Assembly: GCF_050908995.1 (NCBI RefSeq)
Contig: NC_135119.1
Location: 4,216,001-4,280,000 of the forward strand
DNA: 64,000 bases
Direction of reading: 5' to 3'
Source: Andrena cerasifolii
Taxonomy: Eukaryota > Arthropoda > Insecta > Hymenoptera > Andrenidae
Made by a program: the position numbers and the translations under genes. The notes under the pieces are model-generated. The model worked only from the letters and a program-made list of their open reading frames with translations. It was not told the DNA's origin and ran no database searches. Positions 1-10,873 of this stretch are shown here, one piece after another (position 1 is the first letter of the stretch; each line of letters starts with the position of its first letter).

Positions 1-38
1 ATTCAAACGCTATTATCTAAGGAATGGTTGGAAGGATG
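1..38. repeat. Fragment of the palindromic repeat seen at 56621-57036
   Basis: The first bases of the window match 56852-56889, in the right half of a palindromic element: both read attcaaacgctattat followed, a few bases on, by a shared atggttggaag block. The copy is cut by the window edge and diverges after about base 38, so only its presence is supported. No coding is seen. Confidence 0.55.
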
Positions 39-299
39 GATGTTTTTTTTTTACACACCATGCGCAATATTAATTAATGTAATTTAATCTCTAGGGTACT
101 CATGAAATCGATACGAATAATCATTCTAATCGATGCATATGGTGTCGATGCGACTGACATGTTATCATTGGTAGCGATACTTAAATTAGAAATGGAATCC
201 AAAAATGAAAATATTAATGTACAAAAAAAAATCATTTACTTAGTTCACACATGCCGAATGATGATGACGACGGCGTGGTGTCCCGGGTGTCCGCGTCCG

Positions 300-553
300 T
301 GCTGTGGCGCGGTTGTATCGATATCGATATTCATGGTTAAGTATCGATACAGCAATATATCGTTACATTAAGTATCGATACACAGCATCGATGTATTGGT
401 TGGAAAGTATTGATATTCCGAGATATCGAAAGTATCGATATTCCGATATATCGAAAGTATCGATATTCCGATATATCGATACTGTATCGATATTCCGATA
501 TATCGATATTGTATCGATATTCCGATATATCGATACTGTATCGCCATCACTAA
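300..553. repeat. TATCGATA-rich minisatellite, probable hAT-MITE interior
   Basis: From about 399 to 545 a unit of 25-27 bp built on the word GTATCGATATTCCGATAT is repeated five to six times (starts at 432, 457, 484, 511, 538). TATCGATA is self-complementary, so both strands look alike and carry spurious open frames. Read inward from 553 on the minus strand the block begins TAGTGATGGCGATAC, which resembles a hAT terminus followed by subterminal iterons, as in the hAT elements at 48717 and 20361. I could not find a matching left terminus or an 8-bp duplication, so the hAT assignment is inference. Confidence 0.6.
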
Positions 554-564
554 TTACTTCCTAC

Positions 565-645
565 CACGCTGTAATAGACAGGTGTTCCTTCTCCTTTTCA
601 GACTGTGTGACTTTTTCGTCCTAGTTCTTCTGGCGGCCGCTAGAT
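565..645. mobile_element. Truncated CACGGTGTAATA-ended MITE
   Basis: About 80 bp starting CACGCTGTAATAGACAGG is a clear relative of the complete element at 23789-23910: both share the internal stretch gtgtgactttttcgtcc and then ttcttctggcggcc. The right terminus (TATTACACCGTG in the other copy) is absent, so this copy is 3'-truncated. Confidence 0.7.
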
Positions 646-1997
646 TGGCGCTCAAGCAGAAAAGGCTGACTTTTTGCGCATAATACTAATAAAAGCTCTA
701 CTACTACAATCACAAAAATGCATACGTACATGGATTTCTTATCACGACGCCTCTCGCGACGATGACTGGAACCAAACAGAAATCGGCACACAAAATCGCT
801 GGGGTAAGGGTACTGAGTCGGAACACCTGTCTATTGCACTGTGGTTCCTACGTCCCTTCATCTTAATTTTATTAAAAGAGACAAATTCCCCTGCTGTTGG
901 CAAACTTTTGAAATCAAGTGTTCCATATGACATACGTTCACCCTGTATATCGTCCCATATCTGAACATTTTTAGTGTAAGCACATTTTCCGTACACATAG
1001 CCTCATACTTGACGATAACCTCACGTTTGCTTTGTAAAAAACGCTCTTTGTGCGTAACAATATTCCTGTTGGAATTCGTTCCCCACATTTAGTAGCGTAG
1101 CGCACAATAGCTGAATATAAATACCTGACATAATTAACACGTGGCCAATACAAAAAGGGCGTACTCCGGGTTATACCTAATTAAAATGATTCGACAATAG
1201 AGATGCATGTGGCTGGCTTATATTGGTCGATAGCGACAGCACTCGATTCACATATGCCTATGTGATGCAGGGGAACGTGAAAAGTAGCATTGTGCCGTCA
1301 CGCTGAGGAGGTATCTGAGATCCCTCGAGTGCCACTCGCAATCCATTGATTGCCGGAGGAAGTGGCAGAATGATAACTATTGGTTTTAATTATGACTTTC
1401 CACTTTAGACTACAATCGATAGGATCGAAAGAACCGTACCATTAAATTTGACACAGTTTGCCGCGAAATAAAAGGAAATATCGCTTCCACAATTACATTG
1501 TATTTGCGGCATTGTACTCCCTATTCAATCTACATTTGCACAAGGGAAATCGAATAATTGCAGAATGTTCGTAATTAAATGTTCTTCGTGCAGTCCAGGC
1601 GCTGGTTTATTTCATCGATATTACTTACGATAGGAAACACATTGAATGTAACGCGCATTTCAGAAAAACGTCAAGTGGGAATCTTCAGTTGTGTGTGTGA
1701 ACCTACACTCTGTACAATTATCCAATTATTACACCAATTAATACAGAGTTTATTTTAATCAGAGTACACTTGTATACCTACAGTGGGTCAAATAAGAAAT
1801 TTTAAAGCTGTATTATTTTGAGGAAATAGTTAGAGAGCAGTGGTAGTGTATTTACAATATTTGTATTCGTCTATGTTCACTTGTAAATTATACAAAAAAT
1901 TGTTATCATTTTAGTAGTAGTTGACTCGTAAATGTGCGTTTTAAGACGAACTGAACAGAATCAAGATAAAAAATGTTTCCCTGTAAGATACAAGTAT
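646..1997. other. Unassigned AT-rich DNA
   Basis: No gene recognised. The short open frames at 674-1153 on both strands overlap each other and have no recognisable domain. The words ttccatatgacatacg and ttcaccctgtat near 915-945 look like worn transposon sequence, but no partner terminus was found. Confidence 0.5.
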
Positions 1998-2440
1998 TTA
2001 ACTCTTAGTTGACACACTGGGTGTGAGCCACCCATAAGCTGATTATGACGCTCTGTACCTTCTATATGCAAAATGAATACGTTTTCTCCAAAGCTGACTT
2101 ACAAACTATTTTTCCTCTTAAAATATTATATCCGAGCAACAACTCTGTAGATTTGTAGCTTCTAATATTGAAGTTTGTAAAAGTTACAAGTATTTAATGA
2201 TTTTCTTCGTTTTTCCTCGACATATGATAATCTAGATTTTTTCACAAAAACTGTGATTAAATTTCAATAAAAAAAACTATTGGAATATATTCTAGAGATC
2301 CTAAAACTGATCCATTATTTTTGTTACGACAATTGGATTCTTTAAATGATAATGGCAGTTGTTCAAAAATTGCTCTGGGTGTGAGCCACCCAGGTATGTC
2401 AAAGTTGGTCGAAAAAGGAGGTGTGTCAACGAAGGGTTAA
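1998..2440. mobile_element. TTAA-flanked piggyBac-type MITE with subterminal hairpins
   Basis: TTAA occurs at 1998-2001 and 2437-2440, and the sequences inside are inverted repeats: CTCTTAGTTGACACAC on the left and CCCTTCGTTGACACAC on the right (minus strand). Inside each end sits the same short hairpin, TGGGTG, loop TGAGC, CACCCA (near 2018-2035 and 2377-2393). TTAA target duplication is typical of piggyBac and also of Kolobok. The element is 443 bp with no coding capacity, hence non-autonomous. Confidence 0.85.
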
Positions 2441-3109
2441 ATAACTCGCAGAGTATTTTCTTTCTTCGAAGAGCATGCATTTAAAAAGACTGGTTCAAAG
2501 GAAACTCATCTGGAAGTTACATGACTCGAGCTTTTAATAGGGAATGACATTCTAAAATGGTTCTGTAGTTGCAATCTATAAACCAACCAATTCAGCTACT
2601 TCTTGAAAAGTACTTTCAACGTCCCATGACTCGCATTTCTACTGTAGCTACATCTAGGCATTAAACTTCGTCGCAATCATGTGCATGCATTTTACCTGTA
2701 TGAAAACGTGTTTGGCACAAACCATTGTACACCGAAGTTTATAGACTGTTTGCATAGCTTATGTAATGAAGTTCATAGACAGCAAAATGTTTGCTTCGTG
2801 TTTCATTTCTACAAAAATACACGAGAAGTACAAACTCTACTTATGTCTTTAAAATAAAATGCTTAATACCTTTAAGTACACGTATTTGCATGAAAGCAAA
2901 TTAGTTGTATATATTCTATTTCTGATTATGTTTGATAATAAATCTTCAACGCTTTGTCTAATATCTTTAAATTGTTTATAAGGATCCAAATAGTGCAATT
3001 GTTCTTTGTTTAGTTCATTGTAAAAGCTTTTGTATACTGATTGATTTTAATACCATTTGAACAACAGAAACATTTATTTTAATTCTGAATAGGCTATATA
3101 CAAATTTTA
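2441..3109. other. Unassigned AT-rich DNA
   Basis: No open frame of interest, no repeat pair within the window that I could see, and no RNA gene signal. Confidence 0.5.
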
Positions 3110-3501
3110 TACCGTCAAGGACCCAGTTCCTGATCTCTTAAGAGTAACTACCGCGGATTTTTAAACGTGTAAAGGGAAAATTTAACCAAATTTAAAAGAT
3201 TTTTTGCTACTTCAGTAAATCTATGTTTTATTTTTAATTTGGTATTTAAAAAAGTGCACACATATTAATAATTATTTTACAATTTAACTTTGACAGTGAA
3301 AAATGCAAAGGGAGCAGTTTCTGATCACTTTCACACGTATTACTATGAGCTATCAAATTTTGCGTATAAATTTCAAAACACTTCATAATTATTTAGTAAT
3401 TTGTTAGAATAAATTTTTATCATAATAAGCTTATTATTTGGTTTATTTTCCTAAACTGATCAGGAATTGGGTTCTGATCAGGAACTGGGTCCTTGACGGT
3501 A
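3110..3501. mobile_element. TA-flanked Tc1/mariner-type MITE
   Basis: Near-perfect terminal inverted repeats of about 24 bp, beginning CCGTCAAGGACCCAGTTC, lie inside TA dinucleotides at 3110-3111 and 3500-3501. A second degenerate copy of the terminal word, gatcaggaattgggtt, sits just inside the right end, giving a subterminal repeat. The interior (388 bp) has no transposase. TA duplication plus a short terminal inverted repeat fits a mariner-derived MITE. Confidence 0.85.
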
Positions 3502-5276
3502 GATGGAGAAACACACTAAATAAAAAAATGGACACGAACTAACATTCGCCAATTAAACAAACTGATTTTCTAATTGATCACCACTCCAGCTTCTAGATTG
3601 GATGTGAAAAGAAGTTTAATGTTTGACCAAGCGTTTATAATTTGGTAAATACTTATAACAGTAGGTACGTATCCCAATACGGGAAGTTAAAGAAAAGTAA
3701 ACGTGAATATTCTTGGCGAAGAAAATATCGCAGAATATCTTTGTGACTTCCTCATTAGTTTATCTACCTTCTAGAAAATTAAGGAGGGGAATTATAAACA
3801 TTCGAATAAAATAAGCTGTTGCTGATAGGTGAGAAATCTTCGAGAACAGTAATTCATACAATTTTACTGTAATAAACTTATAGATCTTTCCAGGATCGGC
3901 GGAACAAATTTTTCCCAAGGGTGGAGTTCGGGGGAGTACAAATTAAAAGATCAAATTTCAACAGCTGAAAGAGTACCGAGGCAAACAAAAAATAAAAGAT
4001 GGCAAAGTGCCTTCCAAATTCCCGAATGTGGAATTCGACGCACAGCAAAATATCAAGTGTGGAATACTTCACACATTCCACACAACTCTCGCTGGTCCTG
4101 AATCTTTCTAAATGACACTATCCAAGATGACGAAAATTTTAATAAACCCACTAATACCAGAAATTAGGTGGATCCCTACATACATATAATAATTTCCTTA
4201 ATAATTATTCACAACATCTTAACCTTGAAATTGTAAATTTTATTTACTTAAAATATATGCATATATGTATACCACCAAAATGGCCGACAATGTTACATTA
4301 ATCCTCTGCATTTATACGAACAAACCCTGTGAATGATTGTACTTCCGCAACACAGACATTCGAATTGGGGGCTTTGCAGCAAGAGGGGTGAAGCTCCATC
4401 TTTACCAACTTCGAGTAAAGTATAAAAAACCGTTTATAAAATTATTGCTTTGACTTAACATTGAAAAGAGGACACTAATAGAAAAAATATATATATTTTC
4501 ACACAATAAGTAGTACCTAGTTATTGAATTGACAAGTTTCTATTTCTATATTGGGCGAAACTTTCAAATCTGCAGCTGTCCCTGACTTGCAACAAGGTAG
4601 AGAGGGGTGGAGCTGAAAGTCCCATTTTTCATATAAACCTATGTAAAATTTAGTAATAACAATCTAGAGATATTTTGGTCTTACTTTGTATAAACTACAA
4701 CTATTATGCTTTACTTTTACAAAGATGTTGGTTAAAAGTGTTATTTCTTGCAGAGTTATATCACAAAATATGTGTCAATTCGAAATGGACTTTTTGCCCC
4801 AGGCATGAAAAGACAATCTCTCTTTTTAGTATATTAACATGACTTTAACAAAAAATAAAAATAAGTCAAAAATAAAAGTAAAGGACTTTATATACAATAT
4901 ATATCGGTTCGAAAATATTATCATTCAGAAATAAACAATGTCATGACATTACTAAAGGAACATATCATACAATCTTAACGCATTCACCTATACGTTGTTA
5001 AACTGTAGTTTACTTCGAATAACACGACAAAAACGACGTACTTTTTTTGCTTCTTAATATACATAATGGCAAAGGCGTCATGTGCCACGCACGAAAGCCC
5101 AATACCGACTAGCGACTCTGCGGTCCTCCCCATTACCCTTGCCGTCAGGCGTCAACATAGTTATGCTGCAATATTCAATCGATTGTTTACGAATTTAGAT
5201 TTTGCATTCGGGACTTTTTACCCGCCGGATTTGTAGCCCCACTCTACCCTAATGGGTGCAGGGTAAAAATGCGCTG
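3502..5276. other. Unassigned AT-rich DNA with weak internal duplication
   Basis: No gene recognised. Two loosely similar blocks near 4365-4410 and 4572-4630 share gaggggtg followed by gagct(c/g), suggesting a worn repeat. The minus-strand open frame 3878-4081 has no recognisable domain and poor composition for a protein. Confidence 0.45.
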
Positions 5277-5299
5277 TACCGTAAACTGTGGGGACACTG

Positions 5300-6204
5300 C
5301 GACGTGCGTTACGAAAAGTAGCACGTTTCAATTTTCTTACGAAAAGTAGCACGTCGCCTTCATTCTCACGAAAACTATCACGTTTCGGTTTTCGCTGCGA
5401 AAACTAGCACGTTAGAGCGGTTAGCAACGAAAAGTAGCATGTTCGGATTTACCCCGCGTTCGCAATTCCCCCACTCTCCCTTACTTAAATTATGTAGATT
5501 AAAATTTTCATATGTGTTGTCTTTTGGAGATTAGATGGAATTATTATTTATTAACTATTTTCAACAATTGAATTCTTTTAAACTGGCCACGCGCTGAAAC
5601 GTGATAGTTTCTGCAGTCTGCGATATAATCCAAAACGTGCTATTCTTCGTGGCTAAACCGGATAATATGTTCGTTTTCGCCGTAAATTCCCAAATGTGCT
5701 ATTTTTCGTGGCGTGTTGTATATAGATGTGTACATAGAAAATAAGTAGGTAGGATGGTATGCGAGTGTACAAAATAAAGAGACAACTACGCTACGAACGG
5801 CGGGCAGAGAAACTAAGGAAGAACACGCGGTACGTCTGCACGTGTCAGCGTCTGACAATAAACGTACTTACACAACGCATATCAATTTATTAAATAACCC
5901 AACATGGGGAAACGGTATGACGTGCTAGTTTTCGCCGCAACAGTACGAAATGTGCTATTCTTCGTGGCGAAGCAGTCAAATGTGTTAGTCTTCGCGGCGG
6001 AAGACCAAACGTGCTAATATTCGTCAGAAATTATGGAACGTGCTACTTTTCGTAAGAAAATTGAAACGTGCTACTTTTCGTAAGAAAATTGAAACGTGCT
6101 ACTTTTCGTAAGAAAATTGAAACGTGCTACTTTTCGTAAGAAAATTGAAACGCGCTACTTTTCGTAAGAAAATTGAAACGTGCTACTTTTCGTAACGCAC
6201 GTCG
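5300..6204. mobile_element. Foldback element built of 28-bp iterons
   Basis: The two ends are mirror images, starting CGACGTGCGTTACGAAAAG on each strand. The right arm holds six successive 28-bp units around AACGTGCTACTTTTCG (6034-6196), preceded by about four degenerate units (5918-6025). The left arm holds five units in the opposite orientation (5311-5445), and more degenerate units lie at about 5590-5715. There are no unique spacers, so this is not CRISPR. The sequence flanking the two ends joins to resemble the uninterrupted terminus of the outer element, with CG at each junction, which suggests insertion into that terminus. Confidence 0.8.
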
Positions 6205-6262
6205 ATTGGCAGCACGGAGTAACATTGGCATACACCGGGATTACATTGTTTTACGCCAGATT

Positions 6263-6430
6263 AGTAAAACTTAACCTGTTAATGCTATTTATATGATTTG
6301 CTAATATTACAAGTTAATTTTAGTTAAGATGTAAAAAATAAAATAAAATAAACAAATTTAAGTGTCAATGTATCTTACTGACTTCAGATTAGTAAAACTT
6401 AACCCGTTAATGCTATCTACATGATGTGCC
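6263..6430. repeat. Direct duplication of about 50 bp
   Basis: The block beginning cagattagtaaaacttaac occurs at about 6264 and again at about 6385, each followed by gttaatgctat and an atgat(t/g)tgc(t/c)aat stretch. It is a direct repeat about 120 bp apart inside the composite element. Confidence 0.75.
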
Positions 6431-6549
6431 AATGTTACCCCGGTACACTAATGTTTTTAACAGGTATTAAAGAAGGAAAAGGGCAAAAATTGTATGCATT
6501 TTGACACTTGTAGTACAATCACAAAAGATGCAATGTTATTATAGGATAC

Positions 6550-6782
6550 TTAACCCCTTGGCTTACAACATCGAGTGAGACTCGTGGTCTCTCGATCGGG
6601 CCAAAGATGGAAAGCACGAGCGAGACTCGTGGTACGTCAATCGGGCGAAACGTAAACACCAAGGGTCAGGCTCGAGGTTAGTAGATACTACGACTCAACT
6701 TTTCGCCGATGTCTTTTCACCTCGGTTATTCCTGGCCGCATACACATGTATTTACTTTGTTGCAACTGCGTAACGGGGCTAA
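6550..6782. mobile_element. Candidate TTAA element with hairpins
   Basis: Left end TTAACCCCTTGGCTTAC; right end on the minus strand TTAGCCCCGTTACGCAG, so one side's TTAA would be mutated. Two hairpin-like words lie inside the left end: CGAGTgagACTCG near 6571 and gagcgagactcg near 6618. The layout matches the TTAA elements at 1998 and 39676, but the right terminus also overlaps the start of another inverted repeat, so the boundary is uncertain. Confidence 0.4.
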
Positions 6783-7900
6783 GGGCTAGGCTACACATAC
6801 GACTTTAAGGGGAGGTTCCGGTTTAAAAATCGATTTTTTTTATTTCATTTTTCGAATGTTCAACATTTTAGGAATACGAGTTTAGAAGGATTTGTTGAAA
6901 TTCGTAAAATTCTCGAAGTTATAGGCATATGAGTAGCGGCAAATGCATGGGTAACACCCGGCCACTCGGCACTCACGTGAAACTTTAAGGGGACCTTCCG
7001 GTCTAAAAGTTGATTTTCTTTGTATTTCATTTTTCGAATATTCAACATTTTAGGAACACGTGTTTAAAAGGATTTGTTGAAATTCGTAAAATTCCCGAAG
7101 TTATCGACATTTGAGTAACCGGCCACTTGGCGCCCATATAAAACTTTAAACATGTTTTTCTCGAAACAGTGTTCTCAAAACGGTAGGACCTGTATCTCCA
7201 AAATTTATTATCCGATTCGACTGAAACTTTTTTTACTTTGAAGAATATACTTCTGGCTAGGAGGGAAACCAGAAAAAATACAAAAAATTGAAAATTTATA
7301 ATTTTCAAAGGCGTTGAAAAGATGAAAAATATATGGAAAAAGTGATTTCAAACTTCAAGTGTCGTTATTTTCTAAAAAAATGTAATTTTTGTATTTTTTC
7401 TGGTTTTCCCCTTAGCCAGAAGTATATTCTTCAAAATAAAAAAGTTTCAGTCGAATCGGATTATAACTTTGGAGATACAGGTCCCACCGATTTGGATCAA
7501 TTTTTTGACGCCTCGACTTTAACGACTCCCCAGTCCCGTCTGCAATGATTAATTATAAAACAAAAAATATATTTCTATAATTTAAGGCAACCTTAATACA
7601 ATGCAAAAAGTCCCATTAAAATATATATAGTAGTTTTCCTTTAATTAATTCCTAAAGATCACCTATTTTGGGGGGGCTCTAGACCGGAAGGTTCCCTTAA
7701 GTCGTACGACAGTCGTGCGCAAACCCTGTGACAGTCGGCCGACTTAAAAATCCGAAGCAGTCCCAGGTGCCCGCCGACTGAACGACTGATCGTTGTCCTG
7801 TCGTCTCTGTGTGCGGCGCGTTTCCATATGTTATGTAGGCCCTGGCATAAACGACACGACTGTCGTGCGACTTACAGTCGTATCTGTAGCCTAGCACTAA
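6780..7900. mobile_element. Inverted-repeat element with TAGGCTACA termini, interrupted
   Basis: The left end, ctaggctacacatacgact (6785-6804), is mirrored on the minus strand by ctaggctacagatacgact ending at about 7895. The short interior remaining after removal of the TTAA element is rich in the words gtcgtacgac and gtcgtgcgac, which are self-complementary. No target duplication was clear, so the superfamily is unassigned. Confidence 0.6.
6805..7700. mobile_element. TTAA element with a tandemly duplicated left end
   Basis: TTAA at 6805-6808 and 7697-7700 encloses termini GGGGAGGTTCCGG and, minus strand, GGGAACCTTCCGGTCTAGA. A second copy of the left terminus, GGGGACCTTCCGGTCTA, starts at 6989 after another TTAA (6985-6988), and the following 120 bp repeat the first unit, so the left end is tandemly duplicated with a spacing of about 180 bp. 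The interior 7190-7490 is a palindrome: the arms share tctggctaggagggaa and its complement. The open frames here are by-products of those arms. A related left end lies at 44198. Confidence 0.75.
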
Positions 7901-8216
7901 GACGTGTGCGATTGACAACTTCGGACGCTGAGCCGAACCATGAAATGGCTCAACGGGTAGCTCACATTGGGGGGATGGCAGGATGAAACCCCGTTGGGGC
8001 TACGTATATGCAGTTCAAAAAAATAATTCGTAAAAAAAAATTGACAATAATTTTTTATTAATATTTCAGAAACTAATAAATTCCCGAAGCTACAATTTCA
8101 GATGTAGGGTCCACACCCTCTCCCCACCCATCCTCTCAAGCCTCGCGTCGATCGGCCACTGAGGCCATTCGGAAGTATATCCCAAAAACCTGCCAATGTT
8201 CCCCCAGTTTACGGTA

Positions 8217-9832
8217 TATCGCTCCTTTATTATTGGCTTTGCATCAAACGCGCACCAAACGATGTAGATTTTGTCTTACCTATATTACACGTCGTAACTC
8301 TAAAACTATAAAAAAAATGGAGCTGCACCACTATTGCTGCCAGGTCCTCAATTGCTCTTGTAATTCGGAATACTGTAGTTACTCGCGGCGTTGCGGTATG
8401 CAGGGTAACATCCAAGGTTAAAAGATCGCATTATGCAAAACTGGGCTGGATGAGCCGCGTTTACGGGAGATACCTAAGTTTGCCGTGTTGATAGAGATCG
8501 ACACGAAGTCCCACTACGTACACCTCGGGACCCGATAACACGCGTAATCAGTTTTCCTCGTGCAGGTATACGTCGGCACGTTAAGGGATGTCCTCGTATC
8601 GGGCTAACTTTCTTGAAAACTTCCGCCATTTTTCCACGACGTCCCATTCTCGTGTTCGCTCTCTGTCGCGCGCACATCGATGCTTGCCGTTGATATTATT
8701 GGCATCGTGCACAATAATTACACGATGAGTTGTGGGTTTACTTCGTCGCGTGGTGATGGATCGACCCGCGGTAGTTCGCGCGGCGCAGGAATTATTTCGA
8801 AGGAAAATCGAGTGAACCGAGCATCGGCCAATTTCAACTTTTAACAAACTACTCTGGGACGGTCACGTCCTAGGCAAGAGGATTCGCCTCGGTGTGAAAT
8901 GCTGCTCGACGAAAACGAACAGCGCTCGAGAAACTTCTTCGCGATTCGGTGAAATTTTAAATAAACTTTTTTGTTGTGGATTTACTTCGACTGCGTCTTG
9001 CGACGAAGCTTTAGACGGTGACTGTAGCCTTGCAATTATGGCAGCATGTTTCTTTTAATTACTGCGGCTCATGCGCGGTCATGTGGTATAGTTAGAATTC
9101 TTAACTGCTAGCTTTATGTGTAACATACGGTTACCCGAGTTTAGTGTGGTAGTTCTATCGTTGTAATTATATTTCACTGATCTTTAATTCGTGACGCTAG
9201 ACTGGGTTACTAATGCAATAGTACGAATAGCGAACCAGTTGAAGGAAGAAGAAAAGACAATTAAATTTAGAAAAGCACAAATAATATCTGCACCTATTTA
9301 TTTTCTCAATTTTATTGTATTTTATAACTGTATAAATTAAAAAGATGTTTCATTTTACTTTGCTTTTACTATTTTTTTTAAATAAAAAGTTGAAATTAAC
9401 AAGTTTAAATAGACAGTTAAAATTTTTTCGACATCCGGCACCACTCCCGCACGTGCGGCATCTCTCCTACAAAAAGGATGTTTTTAGTTTTCACTTTCTT
9501 TAATGCTAGTAGTAGCACAAGATGTTCAACTAAAGAATATATGTCCTTGGAAATAATTTTCATTGCAAAATTTAGACACGGTGACAACTTTGCGTAAAGT
9601 GCGGCAACTCTCCCACAATTATTATCCAATGTAAACAAAATTTGCGTGAGTATAAATATTTAGATCTCGAGTTTTCAGCTTCTGCAGTTAAAAAAATTTG
9701 GTGGAATCACATTTAATTACACCATTCACTTCATTACGGAAAATTGGTCTAGCTATCGTTTTCCTATTATTACTTCATTATTAAAGAAGTTAGGTACACG
9801 AAAGCAGTATTTCAGGGCACTAGGCAGTCAAA
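8217..9832. other. Unassigned DNA including a CpG-rich stretch
   Basis: No gene recognised. 8480-8960 is strikingly richer in G, C and CpG than its surroundings, contains no inverted-repeat partner in the window, and could be a unique host segment such as an upstream exon or regulatory region. Its overlapping minus-strand open frames (8474-8847) have no known domain. At 9430-9620 the words ccggcaccactcccgcac and gcggcaactctcccac form a loose direct repeat. Confidence 0.4.
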
Positions 9833-10433
9833 TCGCTCGAAAATCAAGTATTCTTTTGCGAATTAATTACAAGGAGATGAATACAAATTATGACTAGTAC
9901 TTTTGGGTAGTGTTTTTTAATACTATAAACTGCAAAAAAAGTGTTTTGATAATATAGACATACGTGTATATGACGGCGCTCTAATCGTTTAATGTATAGG
10001 CGTCTGTTCTGTGATTTTGCAGTGATTGCAAAAAAAACACGGTTCGGATCGGCTTGAAATTTTTACAACATGTTCAAAATATATTCCACTCTGGAGTGAA
10101 CCTCAAAATTAAAGTGTACAAGCACTAAATTCCGAGATACAAAAACAAAACACTTCTTTGTGCACCCCGAAAATCGACATTTATTGTAAAAATGGCCTTC
10201 TCCTAATCGCCATTATAATAATTTTAATCTTTATTTTTGAGCTCCATATCAGGGCAAAACTAAAGACACTTCGCGTGGCGCCATTTGTAAAATAGATATG
10301 TATTAAAAATATATATTCTTGTACTCTGCGTGATAGTAATAAACATTGTACAAAAGGAAAAGCCTGTGCTTGCTTTTATTTCCGTGTAATTAATTCGCAA
10401 AAAAATACTTGATTTCCGAGCTATTTGACTGCC
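9833..10433. mobile_element. MITE with GGCAGTCAAAT termini
   Basis: Imperfect terminal inverted repeats of about 45 bp start GGCAGTCAAAT on both strands and share the inner words aaatcaagtatt and gcgaattaatta. Length is 601 bp. The interior has no transposase. I could not identify a convincing target duplication, so the family is left open. Confidence 0.75.
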
Positions 10434-10436
10434 AAT

Positions 10437-10873
10437 TTACAAGGGAAGATTCCGAATTCGAAAATTAAAAAAATTCTGAAACTTTGTGAATATGTAGGGG
10501 ATTTCCTCCTGTTTATAACGCAATTTTTATTTACTGCCCAAATTCACTCAAGGGGGTGAAATTAACCCCTGAATATTCGCCTATTTTCCGATTTTGTGTT
10601 ATAACTCGCGAACTGTAAGAGATAGGAAAAAAGTTTCAAGACAAAATTTACTTGTTTTAATGAGATCTATCATTCGGTAAAAAAATTATTTTACACTTCA
10701 AGAGTTATAACACAAAATCGGAAAATAACCGAATTTTCAAGGGTCAATTTCACCCCTTTCGAGTGAATTTGTGCAGCAAACAAAAATTGCGTTGCAATCA
10801 GGAGAAAATTCCCTACATATTCGCAAAGTTTCAGAATTTTTTGAATTTCCGGGTTCGGGATGTTCCCTTGTTA
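10437..10873. mobile_element. Palindromic CAAGGG-ended element, TTA duplication
   Basis: The element runs 10440-10870 and is a near-complete palindrome. It starts CAAGGGAAGATTCC and ends, read on the minus strand, CAAGGGAACATCCC, flanked by TTA on each side (10437-10439, 10871-10873). Shared inner words include gattttgtgttataactc and its complement near 10590 and 10695. The same terminus is used at 23351, 26709 and 28471. The 3-bp duplication would fit Harbinger, CACTA or Academ-like groups; I cannot decide. Confidence 0.75.

Larger units (their letters stand above)
5277..8216. mobile_element. Composite TA-flanked element with nested insertions
   Basis: Outer ends read CCGTAAACTGTGGGGACA at 5279 and, on the minus strand, CCGTAAACTGGGGGAACA at 8214, each next to TA (5277-5278; 8215-8216). 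This fits a pogo/mariner-like element of about 2.9 kb. Most of the interior is later insertions: a foldback at 5300-6204, a candidate TTAA element at 6550-6782, and a TTAA element at 6805-7700 inside a 6780-7900 inverted-repeat element. Subterminal words (ccaatgttaccccgg near 6427, taacattggcata near 6222) echo the termini. No transposase frame survives. Confidence 0.65.

Noticed and set aside
304..624. Repetitive plus-strand frame of Y, R, I and S
   Set aside because: Translation of the TATCGATA minisatellite and a MITE fragment.
5300..6204. CRISPR array of 28-bp repeats
   Set aside because: Units abut with no unique spacers, occur in both orientations, and the DNA is eukaryotic.
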